Notes: a model not told the origin generated them from the letters alone. A DNA stretch of 64,000 nt from Acanthochlamys bracteata (GCA_019914995.1 CM034134.1:700145-764144), one strand, 5' to 3'. Shown: positions 26,149-39,449, counted from the first letter of the stretch. Numbers and translations are program-made.

Positions 26149-27835
26149 TTAGGAATGATTATAAATTAAAACTTTTATGAAATACTAGATATGTTAAAAA
26201 TATTTCAGAAATAAACTCTATTTATATCTAAAAAGATAATAAGAAAAACAAATAATAACATATTTTTATGACATATAATGTTTTTATATATTTTTAAAAA
26301 TAAATTCTGTAAAATATATTATAAAAAATTATTTAAAAATATAAAATGAAAAGTTGGAATAATAAGCACTTGAAAATCAATGCCCTTAGTCAATTCTCAA
26401 GCTTTTTCATCTCTTTGTTGAAATTAATAGGAAAAAAAAAGTTTAACTTCACTTTCACAGATGTTGAACTGAAACAACTTGTTGTACTATGTAGATAGTG
26501 ATCCATATTTAGTTTTTGATAAACTACAATAATATATCTAAAGATTTTTCTTCAATTAATCATGTATAGTAATCGAAATAAAATAATAATTAATTTTTTT
26601 ATATTATTATTTTCTTATGAGTGTGACATTTTTATTATTTTTGTCTTATTTAGACCAAAAAATAATACTGTGCGTAAAAGTCATATTAATCTATTTAGAC
26701 ATTTTAAAAAAATAAATAAGATTAAAATTAACTTGGCATAACTTGACTTTTAATATTTTTATTATTCGAAAATTATTATTGTCACTATCGTACAACGAGG
26801 TTCTTTAAGATTGCTTAAAATAAATTATAACGTGAAGTTTTTGAAAAAATAAAGTTACTTTTTTAGTTTAGTAAATATAAATTATTTATATATAAGTTTA
26901 CAATGTATAATTAATTTATATTTTTTAAAAGTTATAATATTATAAATTTTTTGGAAAATAAATAATTATAAAGAAGATAAATAAGCACCTTTTATAAGCG
27001 ATACTAAAAATGTGCAAAAATATTATACTGCATACAAATATTACTTTAGTTTAGAATATCAATATTAAAAGTTCTATATAAAGAAATTTTTTATTACATT
27101 TTTTTTCAAATTTTAAAAATAAAATTTATGTTAAAAAATATTTCAAAATCACTGCGAAACGTCCGGAAAAAGTAAGCATGGACTGTTAGTGAATGTTGTT
27201 TAATATGTTACAAATAAAAAGAAAGGTAATGAAAAGATGGTGTCACGTAGCTATCTATGCTCCTGACTGATGTTAACACGTGCATGAAAGCATTGAAACA
27301 GAGCGGTTTAAAAATTATTTTTCTGAAATAAAAATAATTTTATTTTCTTAAAAATAATTTTTTATTTTTTATTTTTAAAAATAAAAATAATATAAAATTT
27401 TAAATATTTTTAAAAATTAAAAAATAAAATATTTTAAGAGAGCTGTCTAGTATCTACAGAAGAAAAGTTTGGTAGCAGTACTTGTTGGTGTTGCGTTTTG
27501 TTTGATACCCCTAACTCTATGAATCAGGAAGAGCATAAGTGCTTATTTTAAATACATATAATTGAATTTTATAAAAATAAAACTATAAAATTAAAGTATT
27601 CTGATAAATAGATTAGAAGTGAGTTTTTAATTTTAATATTTTTATTTTATTTAGAAGTGAGTTCAAATGAAAAAAAATAGAATTTGAAATAATAAATAAT
27701 AAAATAAAATTATGTTCAAAGAATAACTAAAGTAGGTCTAATTTATAATATTTTTAAATTGTTAAGAGAAAGTAAAATTTTGGACATTTAATATACGCTT
27801 AAAAAAAAATTAAAAGCAAAGCCGCATGTTTCAGT

Positions 27836-28056
27836 TTTAGAAAAAGTGCTTATAAAATAGAATTTTTTTTAAATGGAAAATATTTTTATTTTTTAAAAAT
27901 ATTTTTTATTTTTTATTTTCAAAAAAATAATAAAAATATACAATAAAATATTTTTTTTATATTTTTAAATAAATTTTTAAATACTTCTAAAATATATATT
28001 AAAAATGTGAAATAAAAAATTAAAAAATTATTTATAAAAAATGCTCTCCCAAACGT
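27836..28056. repeat. AT-rich dispersed repeat, 'GTTTGG' family, inverted
   Basis: Runs in the opposite sense to the copies at 11047 and 45050: it begins AAAAAGTGCTTATAAAATAG and ends AATGCTCTCCCAAACG. Confidence 0.45.
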
Positions 28057-28662
28057 AGAGTTAAAAAGTAATTTATATATTTTAATTATCACTGTATAAA
28101 ATTATTATTTTTTGTGCTCAAAATAAATTATGAAAAGTGAGTAACAGTAAATAAAATAATTTACATATTCTTTAATAAGCTAAAAGTATCGTTTTAGGAA
28201 AACAGTTAAATTGTGAAGTGAAAAAAACAAACATTAAACTCAACTTTTACTTTGATATTAAATTTTATTTTATAAAATTTTTTATATATTTCAGTTAACA
28301 CTCTAAATTTTACTTTGTATCAAATTTTATGTTTTATAAAATTTATCTAAACGAGACTTATTTTTTAAATATTAAAACACGTCCGAGTTGAAAACAGTTA
28401 TCTGTTATATAACAGCTGCAGCTACTACTGCTTCAATAGCTCTTGTTTACCCCACTAGATGTTTTTATTTTATTTTAAAAAAAAACATCTTTGAGTGTCG
28501 GTAAACTATTATTTTTTCAAAAAAGTCATACGTGTTTTCCAAATAATTTTTATTTTGTCGAAGACGCAATCTTAGATTAAACACAGGGACGTCAGAAAAT
28601 TCAAGACATATCTAATTAAATTCTAAATAGTTATATACAAATTATTATTATTATCTGAAGCG

Positions 28663-28858
28663 TTTAGAACTATTTATAAAATAAAATTTTTTAAAAATAA
28701 AAAATATTTTTTTACTTTTAAAAAAATAATAAAAATATATAATAAAAAAATCTCATTATATAAAATGTTTTTACACTTTTTAAATTTTTAAATATTTATA
28801 AAATAAATATTAAAAAATAAAAATACCGTTGGCGAAACCTCAGCCAAACGGCCTCTCT
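28663..28858. repeat. AT-rich dispersed repeat, 'GTTTGG' family, inverted
   Basis: Begins AGCGTTTAGAACTATTTAT and ends CCTCAGCCAAACGGCC, with the AT-rich family interior between. It lies about 490 bases upstream of the zinc-finger gene. Confidence 0.45.
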
Positions 28859-29344
28859 ATCTCATCTTCTATAAAAACGTATGAACATATAATGTTTTTA
28901 TAGGGTTCGTTTTTATGCAAAGAATTAAAAATAGATTTTAAAATAAGTTTTAGAAGTTAATAGTATTTGAAAGTGAAATCCGAAAATAAGTGTTTGGCCG
29001 ACAAAAGTGAGTTCTTAAATGAGAAAGTATTTAAAAAACAATTAAAAAGAATAAAAAATTAATTAAAAATATTTGTCAAAAAAAAAAGACATTAATAAAT
29101 GGAGTGAAAATAGCATCTTATAGAGTAGACCAAACAATACTGTCATTAAACAGTACAACAACAACAAAGGAGTGGAAGACAAACGGTGAAGAAACTCATG
29201 AAACCAACGATAAAAGCAAAAAAAATAAAAAATAAAAATCAGAGCTATCAATTTTTCATTCACTTCTCTCTTCTCTTATCTAAGAATCAATCCAGAAGTT
29301 TTTTTTTTCGGTTTTAGAGAGACAACGGACGGCCGGAAGAGATC

Positions 29345-30361
29345 ATGAGCAGCAGTGAAAGAGACACCCGTGATTTCATGACGGTGGACTCATTCGCTCA
29401 GCTTCCGTTCATCCGACCAGCTCCAGCATCGCCACCTTTATCTAATAATAAACAACAACAACAACAACAACAGTCTTCTACGTCTTCGGCTACTACTGCC
29501 TTACGTCTATTCGGGTTCGAGCTACCACAGGACCTAACCGACGGTAGCAGCAGCAGCAACAACAACAACAGCAATCATGTCGGAGAATTATCCGGTGATC
29601 AACGTAGTGATAAGAACAACAACAAGAGTAGTAGTAACAATATTGATAATGTTACTGATCGAGCAGGTGGTGGTAGTGATCAGAGTGGAAGAAAATTCGA
29701 GTGCCACTACTGCTGCAGGAACTTTCCTACATCTCAGGCGCTTGGCGGGCACCAGAACGCGCACAAGCGTGAACGGCAGCATGCTAAGCGAGTTCAGTTC
29801 CAGACCGTCATGCCTCCGCCACCATCTGCTATCCACCACCACCACTACTCCGGTGATGATTTTAACTATAGTACCGGTGGTAGTAGTCTGTTTAACTACC
29901 GCCGTTATAGTTCGATCCCTAACTCCTCAGCCGCAATTGGAAGAAGGTTCTCTTCTCACACGACAGCATTTGATAGTGGTGCTCCGGCAGGTCAGTATCC
30001 TTCATGGAATCACAACAGTGGACAGAGATTGATTGGTGGGTTAGGAACGGCTACGCAACCGATACAAGGTAGTCCGTTGCCTGCCGGAATTTGGAGAGTT
30101 CCGTTGAGTGTGCATGGAAATAGTGCTGGTGCTATTGCTCCAACTATGGCAGGCACTGGATTAATGTACCATGATTATACTTCTACCGCATCAGCTACTA
30201 CAGGACTTCTGCCGTTGCTCGCCGGAAACGGAGTTAATGATAACTTTGCAGGAGGATCTTCTTCGTCGTCCTCTCCATTGCCGAGAAGTTTCTACGAGTC
30301 GCCTCGATCGGCGACTGCTGCCGGAGTGAAGGATGGAGTGAGTTTGGATCTACATCTTTGA
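29345..30361 (+). CDS. Single C2H2 zinc-finger protein of the GIS/ZFP8 type
   Basis: Plant-specific nuclear transcription regulator of the group that includes GIS, ZFP5, ZFP6 and ZFP8, known in Arabidopsis for trichome and root-hair control through hormone signals. The 338-residue protein is intronless, as usual. LRLFGFEL at residues 53-60 is the group's N-terminal motif. One zinc finger at about residues 117-140 has C-x2-C and H-x3-H with the plant QALGGH helix ([14 protein letters not shown]). The C-terminus ends SLDLHL, an LxLxL EAR motif that recruits TOPLESS-type corepressors. Low-complexity runs of Gln (about residues 37-43), Asn and Ser are present; the Gln run is encoded by CAA/CAG triplets and may vary in length. 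The ATG at 29345 follows a purine-rich leader. The exact orthologue within the group is not decided. Confidence 0.92.
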   Translation: MSSSERDTRDFMTVDSFAQLPFIRPAPASPPLSNNKQQQQQQQSSTSSATTALRLFGFELPQDLTDGSSSSNNNNSNHVGELSGDQRSDKNNNKSSSNNIDNVTDRAGGGSDQSGRKFECHYCCRNFPTSQALGGHQNAHKRERQHAKRVQFQTVMPPPPSAIHHHHYSGDDFNYSTGGSSLFNYRRYSSIPNSSAAIGRRFSSHTTAFDSGAPAGQYPSWNHNSGQRLIGGLGTATQPIQGSPLPAGIWRVPLSVHGNSAGAIAPTMAGTGLMYHDYTSTASATTGLLPLLAGNGVNDNFAGGSSSSSSPLPRSFYESPRSATAAGVKDGVSLDLHL

Positions 30362-33300
30362 TACCTAAAATATTGTTTGTTATTGCTGTTGTTATTCTAA
30401 CAAGTAAGAATTGAAACTAGGGGAACTTGATAAAAATTTAGTTAACTTCCTTCAATTTCTCATCTCTAAATTTCTTGAATAATAGTTTAATTCCTAGTTT
30501 TTTTTCCCTTAAAACTAAAAATTTTGGTTGAAATCATGCATGAAAAATCCCAAAAAAATTACCAATAGTTCAATCTACATAGAATTGCTGTATCTCTTTT
30601 CGCGTCAAATAAAAAAAAAACTTGAGTGACAAATTTGTACTTAGTGATTGTTTGATCTGCTATGCATTACAAGAAAATAATTCATAAAATTAAAATCATA
30701 ATTCTTTGCATTAACTTTGCATCACATATAAGTTCACTATCTTATTGCACTCTTTTGTTCTCTTCAAAAACATATGAGATACTTGTTTAAATTTCTTGAA
30801 ATTAAATTGAAGAAAATAATTATGTATAGTGAATTAATGTTTATAAGTTTTATCCAATATAATGATTAACCGACATGATTGTCGGAATCTTGTTTCATCT
30901 CAGAAGATAATTTATAAAATTTTTTAAAAACTTATATACAATGTAGTTCTCAATTAACATGATATGTAGTATAAAAAAACTGATTAATGTATATGAGAAA
31001 AAAATGGTTTAAATAAGTTGCAGCTTTTAGATTATAGATAATTAAGTTGCAACAGAAAAAAAACATTGCTTGATTAATTATTATTACTTAGTTTAATTTC
31101 TGAGATTTATATTATTTATCTTTGTCTTGAACATGTAACCTCTGCAACTATATGCATTCTCATAACTCATTCATGCATATGTATATATTGTTTCATATAT
31201 AATATAAGTTTTAAAAGCTAATAATTAATGAATTTAAAGTTTGAAAAATCATTGACAAAATGGTGAATGTATATTTTTCTTATATTTCTATATACATGAG
31301 TTCTTTTAACAAATTTAGCATGCAATTTCATGCATGTCAAATAAGTATAAAAATCTTATACATTCTCTATATACATATTACTGTATTTTGTTGTTGTTAT
31401 TATAGATTAAGGAAATTAGTTGGATATTGTTTTTCTTCCTAAGTAGATTATTTGTTTATAAGTTGGTGTTTTTTTCTTGAAATGGTGGTCCAATAGAGGG
31501 GAGAGACAAGTCTGAAATTTGCTTTTGTTGGCAAGCAGCTTGCAGCTTATAGCTTTTAAAAATCACAAGCACACTTATAAATGCATCCACTCTACTTCTC
31601 TGCCATTGTGGGTCTCATTATATTCTTCATTATGATCATGATCATGATCATCATCATCATGAAAAGCGAAAACTGGTATGTTTTTTAAAATTTCTATTAA
31701 AAAAAAATCTTCTTGATTATTATTGCTAGCTATAATCCCTTATTTTATTTACAATCAAATGAGTTTGCAAAGTTTTTGCTTGAATTAATAAACTTCTTGT
31801 GCATGAATTTAATGCGATATTGATCCTGAAAATCTTGCTTGCATAAGCTTCTTTATGCATGAAGAGAATTCTTGACTCTAGTTGTATATAATTTGTATTT
31901 GTATAAAGGCACATCTGCACAAGAACACATTTAGTCATTTACAGTACATCAAATTCTGACCGTCGCGTTAAAATTCAATTAGAAATGGCTCGGTTTGAGG
32001 GCAACGCTTCATTTCGCTTCTTCTTTTCTCTGATTGAATTCTGCTAGTCGAATTATTAGATCAAACGGTCATAATTTGATCTGACGTAGATGTGTCCTAT
32101 ATACCCAAACGTATTCATTTTATACATGTATTCCTCTGAAAATTTTATACATGGATGCATTGTGTTGCATATGTTTAACTTGATTGTGTTGTTACACAAG
32201 CATGAATTGCATGAGATGCTATTACAATATAGACCATGAAGCAAAGGGATACCAAAGTATGGTTATGCTTTTTTATTTTGTTTTTTTTTTTTTTTTGGAA
32301 TCATTATTTATGGATAGTTATATTGTATCAATAATTAAGAAGGGATCTTTATTTTTTCATGACTAATTCAATTGTAGAAAATCTCAACTCATAAATTATT
32401 GCCATTAGTTTATCTTTTTTTTTCCTTTTTGGAGTAAATAAATTAGAGTTTTGTTTCAAAATTTAGTGTCACAAATAAATTATGAAATTATAAAGGTTTT
32501 GCTTTACTAGTTGCACACTATTGAGAAATCCTAAATTAAGTTATAAGACTATAGTTATTTTGACACTCTAAAATCATTATATTTATATGAATTATTTATA
32601 TTTTCACTTAACACAAAGTTAAGTTTCACTTATAAATGTTAAGAAAAAAGTACAAAAAACATTTTGAAAGAAGATCAAATAGGATACTTTTGTTACGAAA
32701 CATCTTAAATATAATAACTTTTTTGAATATTGAAATTTTATTTATAGGAAGGTTGGACTGGACGTTTAGTAGTGCTTATGAAATAGAACTTTTCTGAAAT
32801 GAGAATATTTTTATTTTTTTTAAGAAACAAGCTTGAACTCAAAATCTGATGAGAAAAATTAAGTTAGATGAAATTTAAACACCTTAATTCACTAACATTT
32901 GCTTGTTCTGCAAGGCTCCAAATTGGGTCACGTAATCAACCAAGGTCCACGTTATATGGGTTATGGGCTTTATTAAACACCTCCGAGTTAATGGTAATGG
33001 GCCCTACATAGTAAAATCTTTTTATTATATATTATTATTATTATTATAAAAGTAAAAAAATAGAATTTATTTTTAAAAAATAAATATATTTTTAATTTCA
33101 GAAAAATTCTATTTTATTAAAATTATCTAAATAAATTATAAACATATTTGACTTCATGCTGAAAGTGATTTTTTCTTTAAAAAATTACATTCAAATAAAT
33201 TGGCGTGCTTGTTTTTGTTCTGCATTAAATTTTCTGAACGAGGTTCAAAAACTACTTAGAGGTTCGATAATAAGTTAATTAATTAATAAGTTCAAAATTT

Positions 33301-33413
33301 TTCTTCTATAGTGGCGATTAATTTTAAAAATTAAATGTATTTAAAAACATAAATTAGTTTTTTTTATAAGACCCATACTAACGACACATATTCACGAGTA
33401 CAAGTTATTGTAC

Positions 33414-33446
33414 GAATTTGAATTTGAATTTGAATTTGAATTTGAA
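33414..33446 (+). repeat. GAATTT microsatellite
   Basis: About five and a half tandem copies of the hexamer GAATTT, the last one altered. Confidence 0.9.
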
Positions 33447-33788
33447 GTTGAATGAAATGTAGGGACGTATTCCAACGCATTCACATAAGAGCTAGATTTT
33501 TGTTGGGACATTGTAAAATGTTGTCCTGACCTTCAATCATCACTTGTGAAGCGATGATGTCGCTTTTGATTTTGTTTCAGGCACCTTTTAGGAATGGTGT
33601 CACTATAAAATGGTACATTATGCTCATAGGCTTGTTTGAAAATATTTATAAAATATTTTTAAAAAAATATTAGTTTGTTTAAAATTAAGTTTTATTTTTT
33701 TATCTTAATAAAAATAAATAATAATAAGATTATAAAATTTTCTTATATATTTTTTATAAATTTAAATAAATTAAGTTTTGGAAGATAT

Positions 33789-34340
33789 TAGCGATGGCAA
33801 TCGAATTCCTGAGTCCGTTCCAGATCATTCTATATAATAATCGAATAAAAATTTTCAATCCTAACACAACTCATTTATTTATATGAGTCAAAATTAGCAA
33901 CCCTAATCCAACCTATTTATAACCGAATCAAACTCGAATTGACCCATTTAATAATTAAATTATTAAAATAAAAATATTAAAAATATTAATTTTTAATATA
34001 ATATATAAAAATTATTAATTATGATATATTTACAAAAAAATATTAATTTTGACAAAATTTATAAATTAAATAAAAATTAGTTAAATTAAGATAAATTAAT
34101 ATATATATATATACAAATTAAATTCAAATTTATTGATATTATTTTTTAATTATTAAATAAATATATACTATATAAATAGTTATACGGATTAAACGGATCA
34201 ATTTTAGGTCAATTCGAATCCGATCTAAACTATTTAAAATTTTCGAGTCGACTTGAAATCGACCCGATTCCGACTAAGGCATGATCCGAAGTCAATCTTT
34301 TCGGATCGGTTTTAGATCGGGTCGAAATTTGCGACTCCTG
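33789..34340. mobile_element. hAT-type MITE, diverged copy
   Basis: Same order of internal words as the copy at 11362 (for example CAATCCTAACACAACTCATT against the equivalent there). Decayed ends TAGCGATGGCAA and TTGCGACTCCTG. Flanking GAAGATAT (33781-33788) and AAAGATAT (34341-34348) match at 7 of 8 bases. Many CG sites have become TG or CA, as expected from old cytosine methylation. Confidence 0.75.
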
Positions 34341-36322
34341 AAAGATATAAATGAAATATAGATTATAAAATGATTATATTTCTAAGTTTTATTTTTTAAA
34401 ATATTTATAATAAAAAAATTTAAATTTTTTTTCAATAAATACTTCCAAATATTCAATAATAAAATATGCTCTTAGTTATGAAATAGCTAGTATGTATATA
34501 TTGATATAACAATCCCTATTATACACCAGTAACACAAGCAGAGATATAAGGATATGAAATTGTTTTAAAAAAATATAAATAAAAGTAGTTTTGAGTCTTT
34601 TTTAAAAAAATATTTTAGCTAAATATTAATTTATAAAATATAAAAATATTATGAAATATAAATTATCATTAAAATTTTTTGAAGAAATCTCTAGACATGA
34701 AAGTAGAATTAAAATTTTTAAACAAAAAAATTTAAGGAGAACAAAATAGAAATTAAAATAGAGAGCTAAATGACCCCATAATGTAATAGCACATATAATT
34801 GATTAGACCTAAAACTAGAATAGCTAGCGGACGTTTATATAATGCTTATCATTCTAGTTTGAATAAATCTCTTGAATTTTTATTTTATAATTTTAATAAA
34901 TTATTTATCATATTTTATAAAATTATTAAAAGTATTAAAAAATATAGAAAAATAAGATAATAAGAATTTGTTATTATTATTATTTTGTGGAATAAAAAAA
35001 TAAAACTTTTTATCAAAATAAAAATATTTTTGTGTCTAAAAATTATTTTTAGTTAACATTATAATAAAATTTTTAGATATTTATAAAATATATATTAAAA
35101 AATATAAAATTAAAATTAAAAATTAAATTTTTTTGTAAGCAAAGCTAAATCGCCTCTGACGTTTGTCTAAACTTTTTTTAATTTTAAAATTTACATAGTT
35201 CTATAAATTATTATAAATATTTTATAAAAATACTAAAATTTTTAAATAATATTTTTAATAAACACTTAGCCAAACACACTCTCTATTTTTAAAATAATAT
35301 AAATATATATATACATAGTCAAAATTTAAATTAATTTTTAAAAATTATTTAAATATTAGTCATTTAAAAAATGTTCTACAATATATTCTTATAATATTTA
35401 TAGAATTGTTTTATCAATTGAAAACTATAAATTATTATATAGTATAATGTATTTTTTAGTTGACAAGTTAGATTATTTTTAAAACTATTTAAATAATTTT
35501 CATTCTATAATGTTTTACATTATAAGTATTTGTAAATATCTCCTTAATAATTTCTGGAGTTTTTAAGCCGTTACATTCAAATTATTTGGTTTTTAAAAGA
35601 TTAGTGCGATTTTGAAGAAAATAAAGTTGGTTTAGTATCTTTTATTATTATTATTTTTACTTGGATGGCGATTTTATCACTATTACTGGGGTTTATGAAA
35701 CAAATGAAAGATTGAAACTTCAATTTTTCACAAAAAAATACATATAATATTTATTATATATATTTAAATTTTTTAATAAAAAATAAATTTATTTTTAAAA
35801 AAGCATGTTTGGGGAGCTTTTTTTTTTCTGAATTTTTCATTTCAGGACGTCTAGAATGTTCTACATAATTATTTAAAAAAATTTTAAAATGCAAAAAAAT
35901 TTTAGGTCGTGAAATCTTTTTATTAATTATTTTTATTTTTTTTTAAAGTAAAAAAAAAGTAGAACTAATTTTTCAAAAATTTTCAAAATATTCTTCTATA
36001 GTAAATAGCTTTTCAGATGAAAGATGATAACCCAAATAAGAAGAAAATTCAAGTAATTTCTGCAAACCCACACCATATCTTTTCACTGCTTTATAATTGG
36101 AGCTTACTAATTCTGTGGTTCTGAAGATGGAAATGCAAAGAGTGAATGAAGAAATTATATATGATAAAGAATCAACAGATAGCTTTGTTGGAGAAGGCAA
36201 ATCATTACAAGGTTGACAAGTTTGGACATTCACTGGTATTTCTTGGCCCTCTTCTTCTTATCAAGTTTCTCAAAACCCTTTTCTTGGCATCAGACATAAG
36301 CTAACTGCTTCTTTTCCGGCAG

Positions 36323-37002
36323 TCATACGCTGAACTACTTGAGCAACTCAATGAAAAGGCTTTTGAACTGGAGGTATTTGACTCAAACCTCTAGTAGTTA
36401 CCTTATATCATTTTCAACTAGCAACGTAGCTATGTCAGCATTGGTCTGTGTTTCAATCTACTTCACTTGTTTGGAATTAAAGATTACTTCTACCTAGGTT
36501 TAGTCCTTCACTAATGTATCTATGTGTCAGGTGAAAGCTGCAGACAACCGAGTGATTCAGGATCAGCTGAACGAAAAGGTGGTTATCACTTTATTGTCCT
36601 AGAAATTACATTACTTATGTTACTATTAATTAGCTCTGATACTGGTTTTTACCTCTGTCTGTTACATCTGCTTGCATACTGATACCTTTGTGTAAGCACC
36701 TTTTGCAACAAAGGGATACCTTTGTGTAAGATTTACTTCTCTCTTCGTAGGCTTCAGAGATTGAAGACCTGAAACAGAAAGTCTCAGACCTAACAGAAGT
36801 GAAGAATCAGCTTGAAGTTCGAAATCAGAAGCTCATGGAAGAGAGTTCCTATGCCAAAGGGCTGGCTTCAGCTGCGGGAGTTGAGCTGAAGGCGCTACCA
36901 GAAGAAGTCACTAAGCTCATGAACCATAACGAGAGACTGGCTTCTCAGCTGGCATCTCATAGAACAACACCAGCTTTATGTTTTGCGATTTATCGATTCT
37001 GA
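36323..37002 (+). pseudogene. C-terminal fragment of a kinesin-7 (KIN-7) gene
   Basis: Three pieces read as exons of the coiled-coil tail of a plant kinesin-7 of the organelle-type group: 36323-36373 (YAELLEQLNEKAFELE), 36531-36578 (VKAADNRVIQDQLNEK) and 36751-37002 (containing ASEIEDLKQKVSDLTE, ESSYAKGLASAAGVELKAL and EEVTKLMNHNERLASQLA). The order and phases agree with the family and all three have plausible splice edges, so intron sequence is kept and this is not a processed copy. No motor domain exists anywhere upstream, and the stretch that normally lies between the second and third pieces is missing. The frame ends in a foreign tail, HRTTPALCFAIYRF, before the stop. It is best read as a decayed or captured gene fragment. 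The family match rests on my memory of the tail motifs. Confidence 0.75.
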
Positions 37003-37478
37003 TTGGTTTTTAGTTCTTTCATCTAGCTTTTGTTCATATCTTTTTAGTCGTCAAGCTAAAATGTATCAAACAAAACACAGGACAAAGTGTTGTAAGACAT
37101 TCTTATTGTTCTGATGTATGTGAAGGTGGGAATGCATCGAGTGCAGTTGTGCAGAATGAGAATTTTCTTTTGCTTCTGAAAGCAACCAACATTCTTACAT
37201 CATGCACTCTCAAGTCCTCATTCATTTCGTTTTTCTTTCAGTAGGGATCATATGGAAACTATATAGTTTCGTTTCGTTGATCACAGATTTATTATTTTTA
37301 GTTAATTGGTTTTTGTATTCATATTATGATGAAGTGGCATTTTATTTTTTGAAGACATTATATTTCGGTCAGAGGTCGTGCTATCTTGTGTTATGCTGCG
37401 TTTCATTTGCAGGATTGTTGGGTTGAGACTTGAGAGAAGAGCCGAGTTACTTGAGCTAACTCCAAGGTTAATCTCTTA

Positions 37479-37770
37479 GGCGTGTTTCAAATACCCGTAA
37501 CTTTATTTTCTCCCGCCAAATTTTAAATTTTGAATAATTCATATATTTCAATTATATAAAAAATTCAGAACTTTACTTTATGCGAAATTTTAGTTTCAAA
37601 TTTTTTATTTACTCACTTCTCAATACAATTATATTTTTTAATTTTTAACACACTTTCGAAGAAAATTAAAACACAAACACTGAATTCTATTTTCATTTTA
37701 TTTTTAAAAAAATTATAATTCGTACTTTTTATTTTTACGAAATTCAGTTACGAATATTTGAAACACACAC
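37479..37770. mobile_element. Tourist-like MITE copy
   Basis: The left end GGCGTGTTTCAAATACCCG and the right end CGAATATTTGAAACACACAC are inverse-related over about 25 bases. TTA flanks both sides (37476-37478 and 37771-37773). Confidence 0.75.
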
Positions 37771-38215
37771 TTACCGTAAAAGAATGAGACTTGTAGTGGC
37801 AGCGAGATAGAAGACGAGCTACTTTTAGTTCTGCTAATTTAAAAGCCATATTTGGAATAGCCGAAAATGTAGATTTTGTTTTTTAAAAAGAGAATTTTTA
37901 AGAAATATTTTTTGACTTTTACAAAAATTTGTATATATAATTATTTCATAAGGTATTTTTTAGTACACAGTGCACCACTTATATTAGTTTTTAGTTGTTT
38001 TAGAGGTTGATTGTACTAACTTAATATTTTAAGAGGTAAAAGAATAGAGTTTATTGAAATATGTTTCTGTTTGAAAGTGTTTTTAAATATATTTTATTTT
38101 TATTTAAAAAAATAATAAATAATAATAAATTTTATGACGTAACTTTATTAAAATTTTAAAAATTTTACAAAATATTATAAAAAATAAAAAGTACAAAATT
38201 AAAATAAAAGTTTAT

Positions 38216-38752
38216 TAGGGTGGCAAATTTCGACCCGAATAGATCGGATTCAGATCAAGCTTTAGTCGGATTCGGATCAATTTCGGATCGATCCGAAATT
38301 ATCCAAAAAAATTTAAACGAGTTTGGATCGGGTTCGGATTGACCCAAAATTGATCCGTTTAATCCGTATAACTATTTATATTGTATAGATTACTTAATAA
38401 TTAAAAAATAATAGCAAAAAATTTGAAATATATATATATATATATAATTTATCTTAATTTTAACTAATTTTTATTTAATTTATAAATTTTGTCAAAATTA
38501 CTATTTTTTTAATATATCATAATTAATAATTTATATATATTATTATTAAAAATTAATATTTATAATTTTTATTTAATAATTTAATTATTAAATGGATTGA
38601 TCCGAATTTGATCCGATTATAAATAAATTGAGTTAAGGTTGACAATTTTGACCCATATAAATAAATAGGTCGGATTAAGGTTGAATAATTTTGATTCGAT
38701 TATTATATGAGTCGATCCGAAGCTGATTCAGGAATCCGAATTATCACTCCTA
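38216..38752. mobile_element. hAT-type MITE, diverged copy in reverse orientation
   Basis: Ends TAGGGTGGCAAAT and ATTATCACTCCTA. The interior is the reverse complement of the order seen at 11362 and 33789 (CGACCCGAA-type words at the left, the AT core, then GGATTAAGGTTG). The flanks AAAGTTTAT and AAAGTTAT suggest a target duplication with one indel. Confidence 0.7.
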
Positions 38753-39449
38753 AAAGTTATTGTAAAGTATTGCCGATTCAATTGTTCAATCATAGAGAAC
38801 AAAAGCTGGTAATCATTTATCTGAAAGGCAATTGGACATCTTAGTAGAGCATGACATAAAAACCAAAGAACCAAAAAAGTCTTCTTTTTGCAAAATTGGC
38901 AAAATATTTGGACGGTGACACGTGTCTCGATACGGTTGGGCCGCCAGCTCGATTTCATTAGAGATGGAAGAAAGAAATCCCAAGCATCTCAAGTGGAAAT
39001 TGGAATCTCCAATTGCACAAGTAAAGCTAAACTTTTTTGTCCTAAATTAGACAAAACTTTCTTATTCTTTACATAATTAATAAAATTATATGTAATTGTT
39101 TTGTATAATTTTTTTAGTTTATTGTAAACATTATTTTACATTATTAAGCAGCTTTATTAACGCTAATCGTCGACAAATGTCGACATAGTATTCATAAATT
39201 GTTCAATATTTTTTGAGAATTTATTATTAGATAAGTTTGAATATATTCGACTTAAGTTTCAAATATTAAATTTATAAGAGATAATATTTTATTAAATTAA
39301 TTAAAATTAGATGAATTATTAATTATCACTAATTAGTTGAAATGTTGTTTCCTTTAGACAAAGAAAAGATAAAAAACATAAAGTGGCAAATTTGTTCTTT
39401 TCCCAAACACTAGACAACTACACTAAGCAACTAAAAGCCAGCCAACCTC

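Larger units (their letters stand above)
16932..29344. other. Gene-poor 12-kb region
   Basis: No gene is supported. 16932-18200 may hold the 3' untranslated region of the preceding gene and ordinary unique sequence. From 18200 on it is AT-rich. It holds a hairpin (18304-18346), short MITEs (21047-21228, 22696-22991, 25879-26148), AT-rich family copies (about 23800, 25133, 27836, 28663), a TA microsatellite (22660-22682) and a CAG-rich stretch near 22434-22455. Less AT-rich islands at 21420-21640 and 22330-22540 contain short open frames, but none has recognisable similarity or good structure. Confidence 0.45.
30362..36322. other. AT-rich spacer
   Basis: No gene is supported. It holds a hAT-type MITE relative (33789-34340), a hexamer microsatellite (33414-33446), a short ATC/ATG-rich tract (about 31631-31661), AT-rich repeat fragments near 34830-35150 and 35810-35960, and long T runs near 32280-32296. 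35990-36320 is less AT-rich and leads into the kinesin fragment; no exon of that gene is recognised in it. Confidence 0.45.

Noticed and set aside
29577-30032. 151-codon frame inside the zinc-finger gene
   Set aside because: It is an out-of-frame reading of the C2H2 coding region and its composition (Val, Thr, Arg runs) follows from the triplet repeats.
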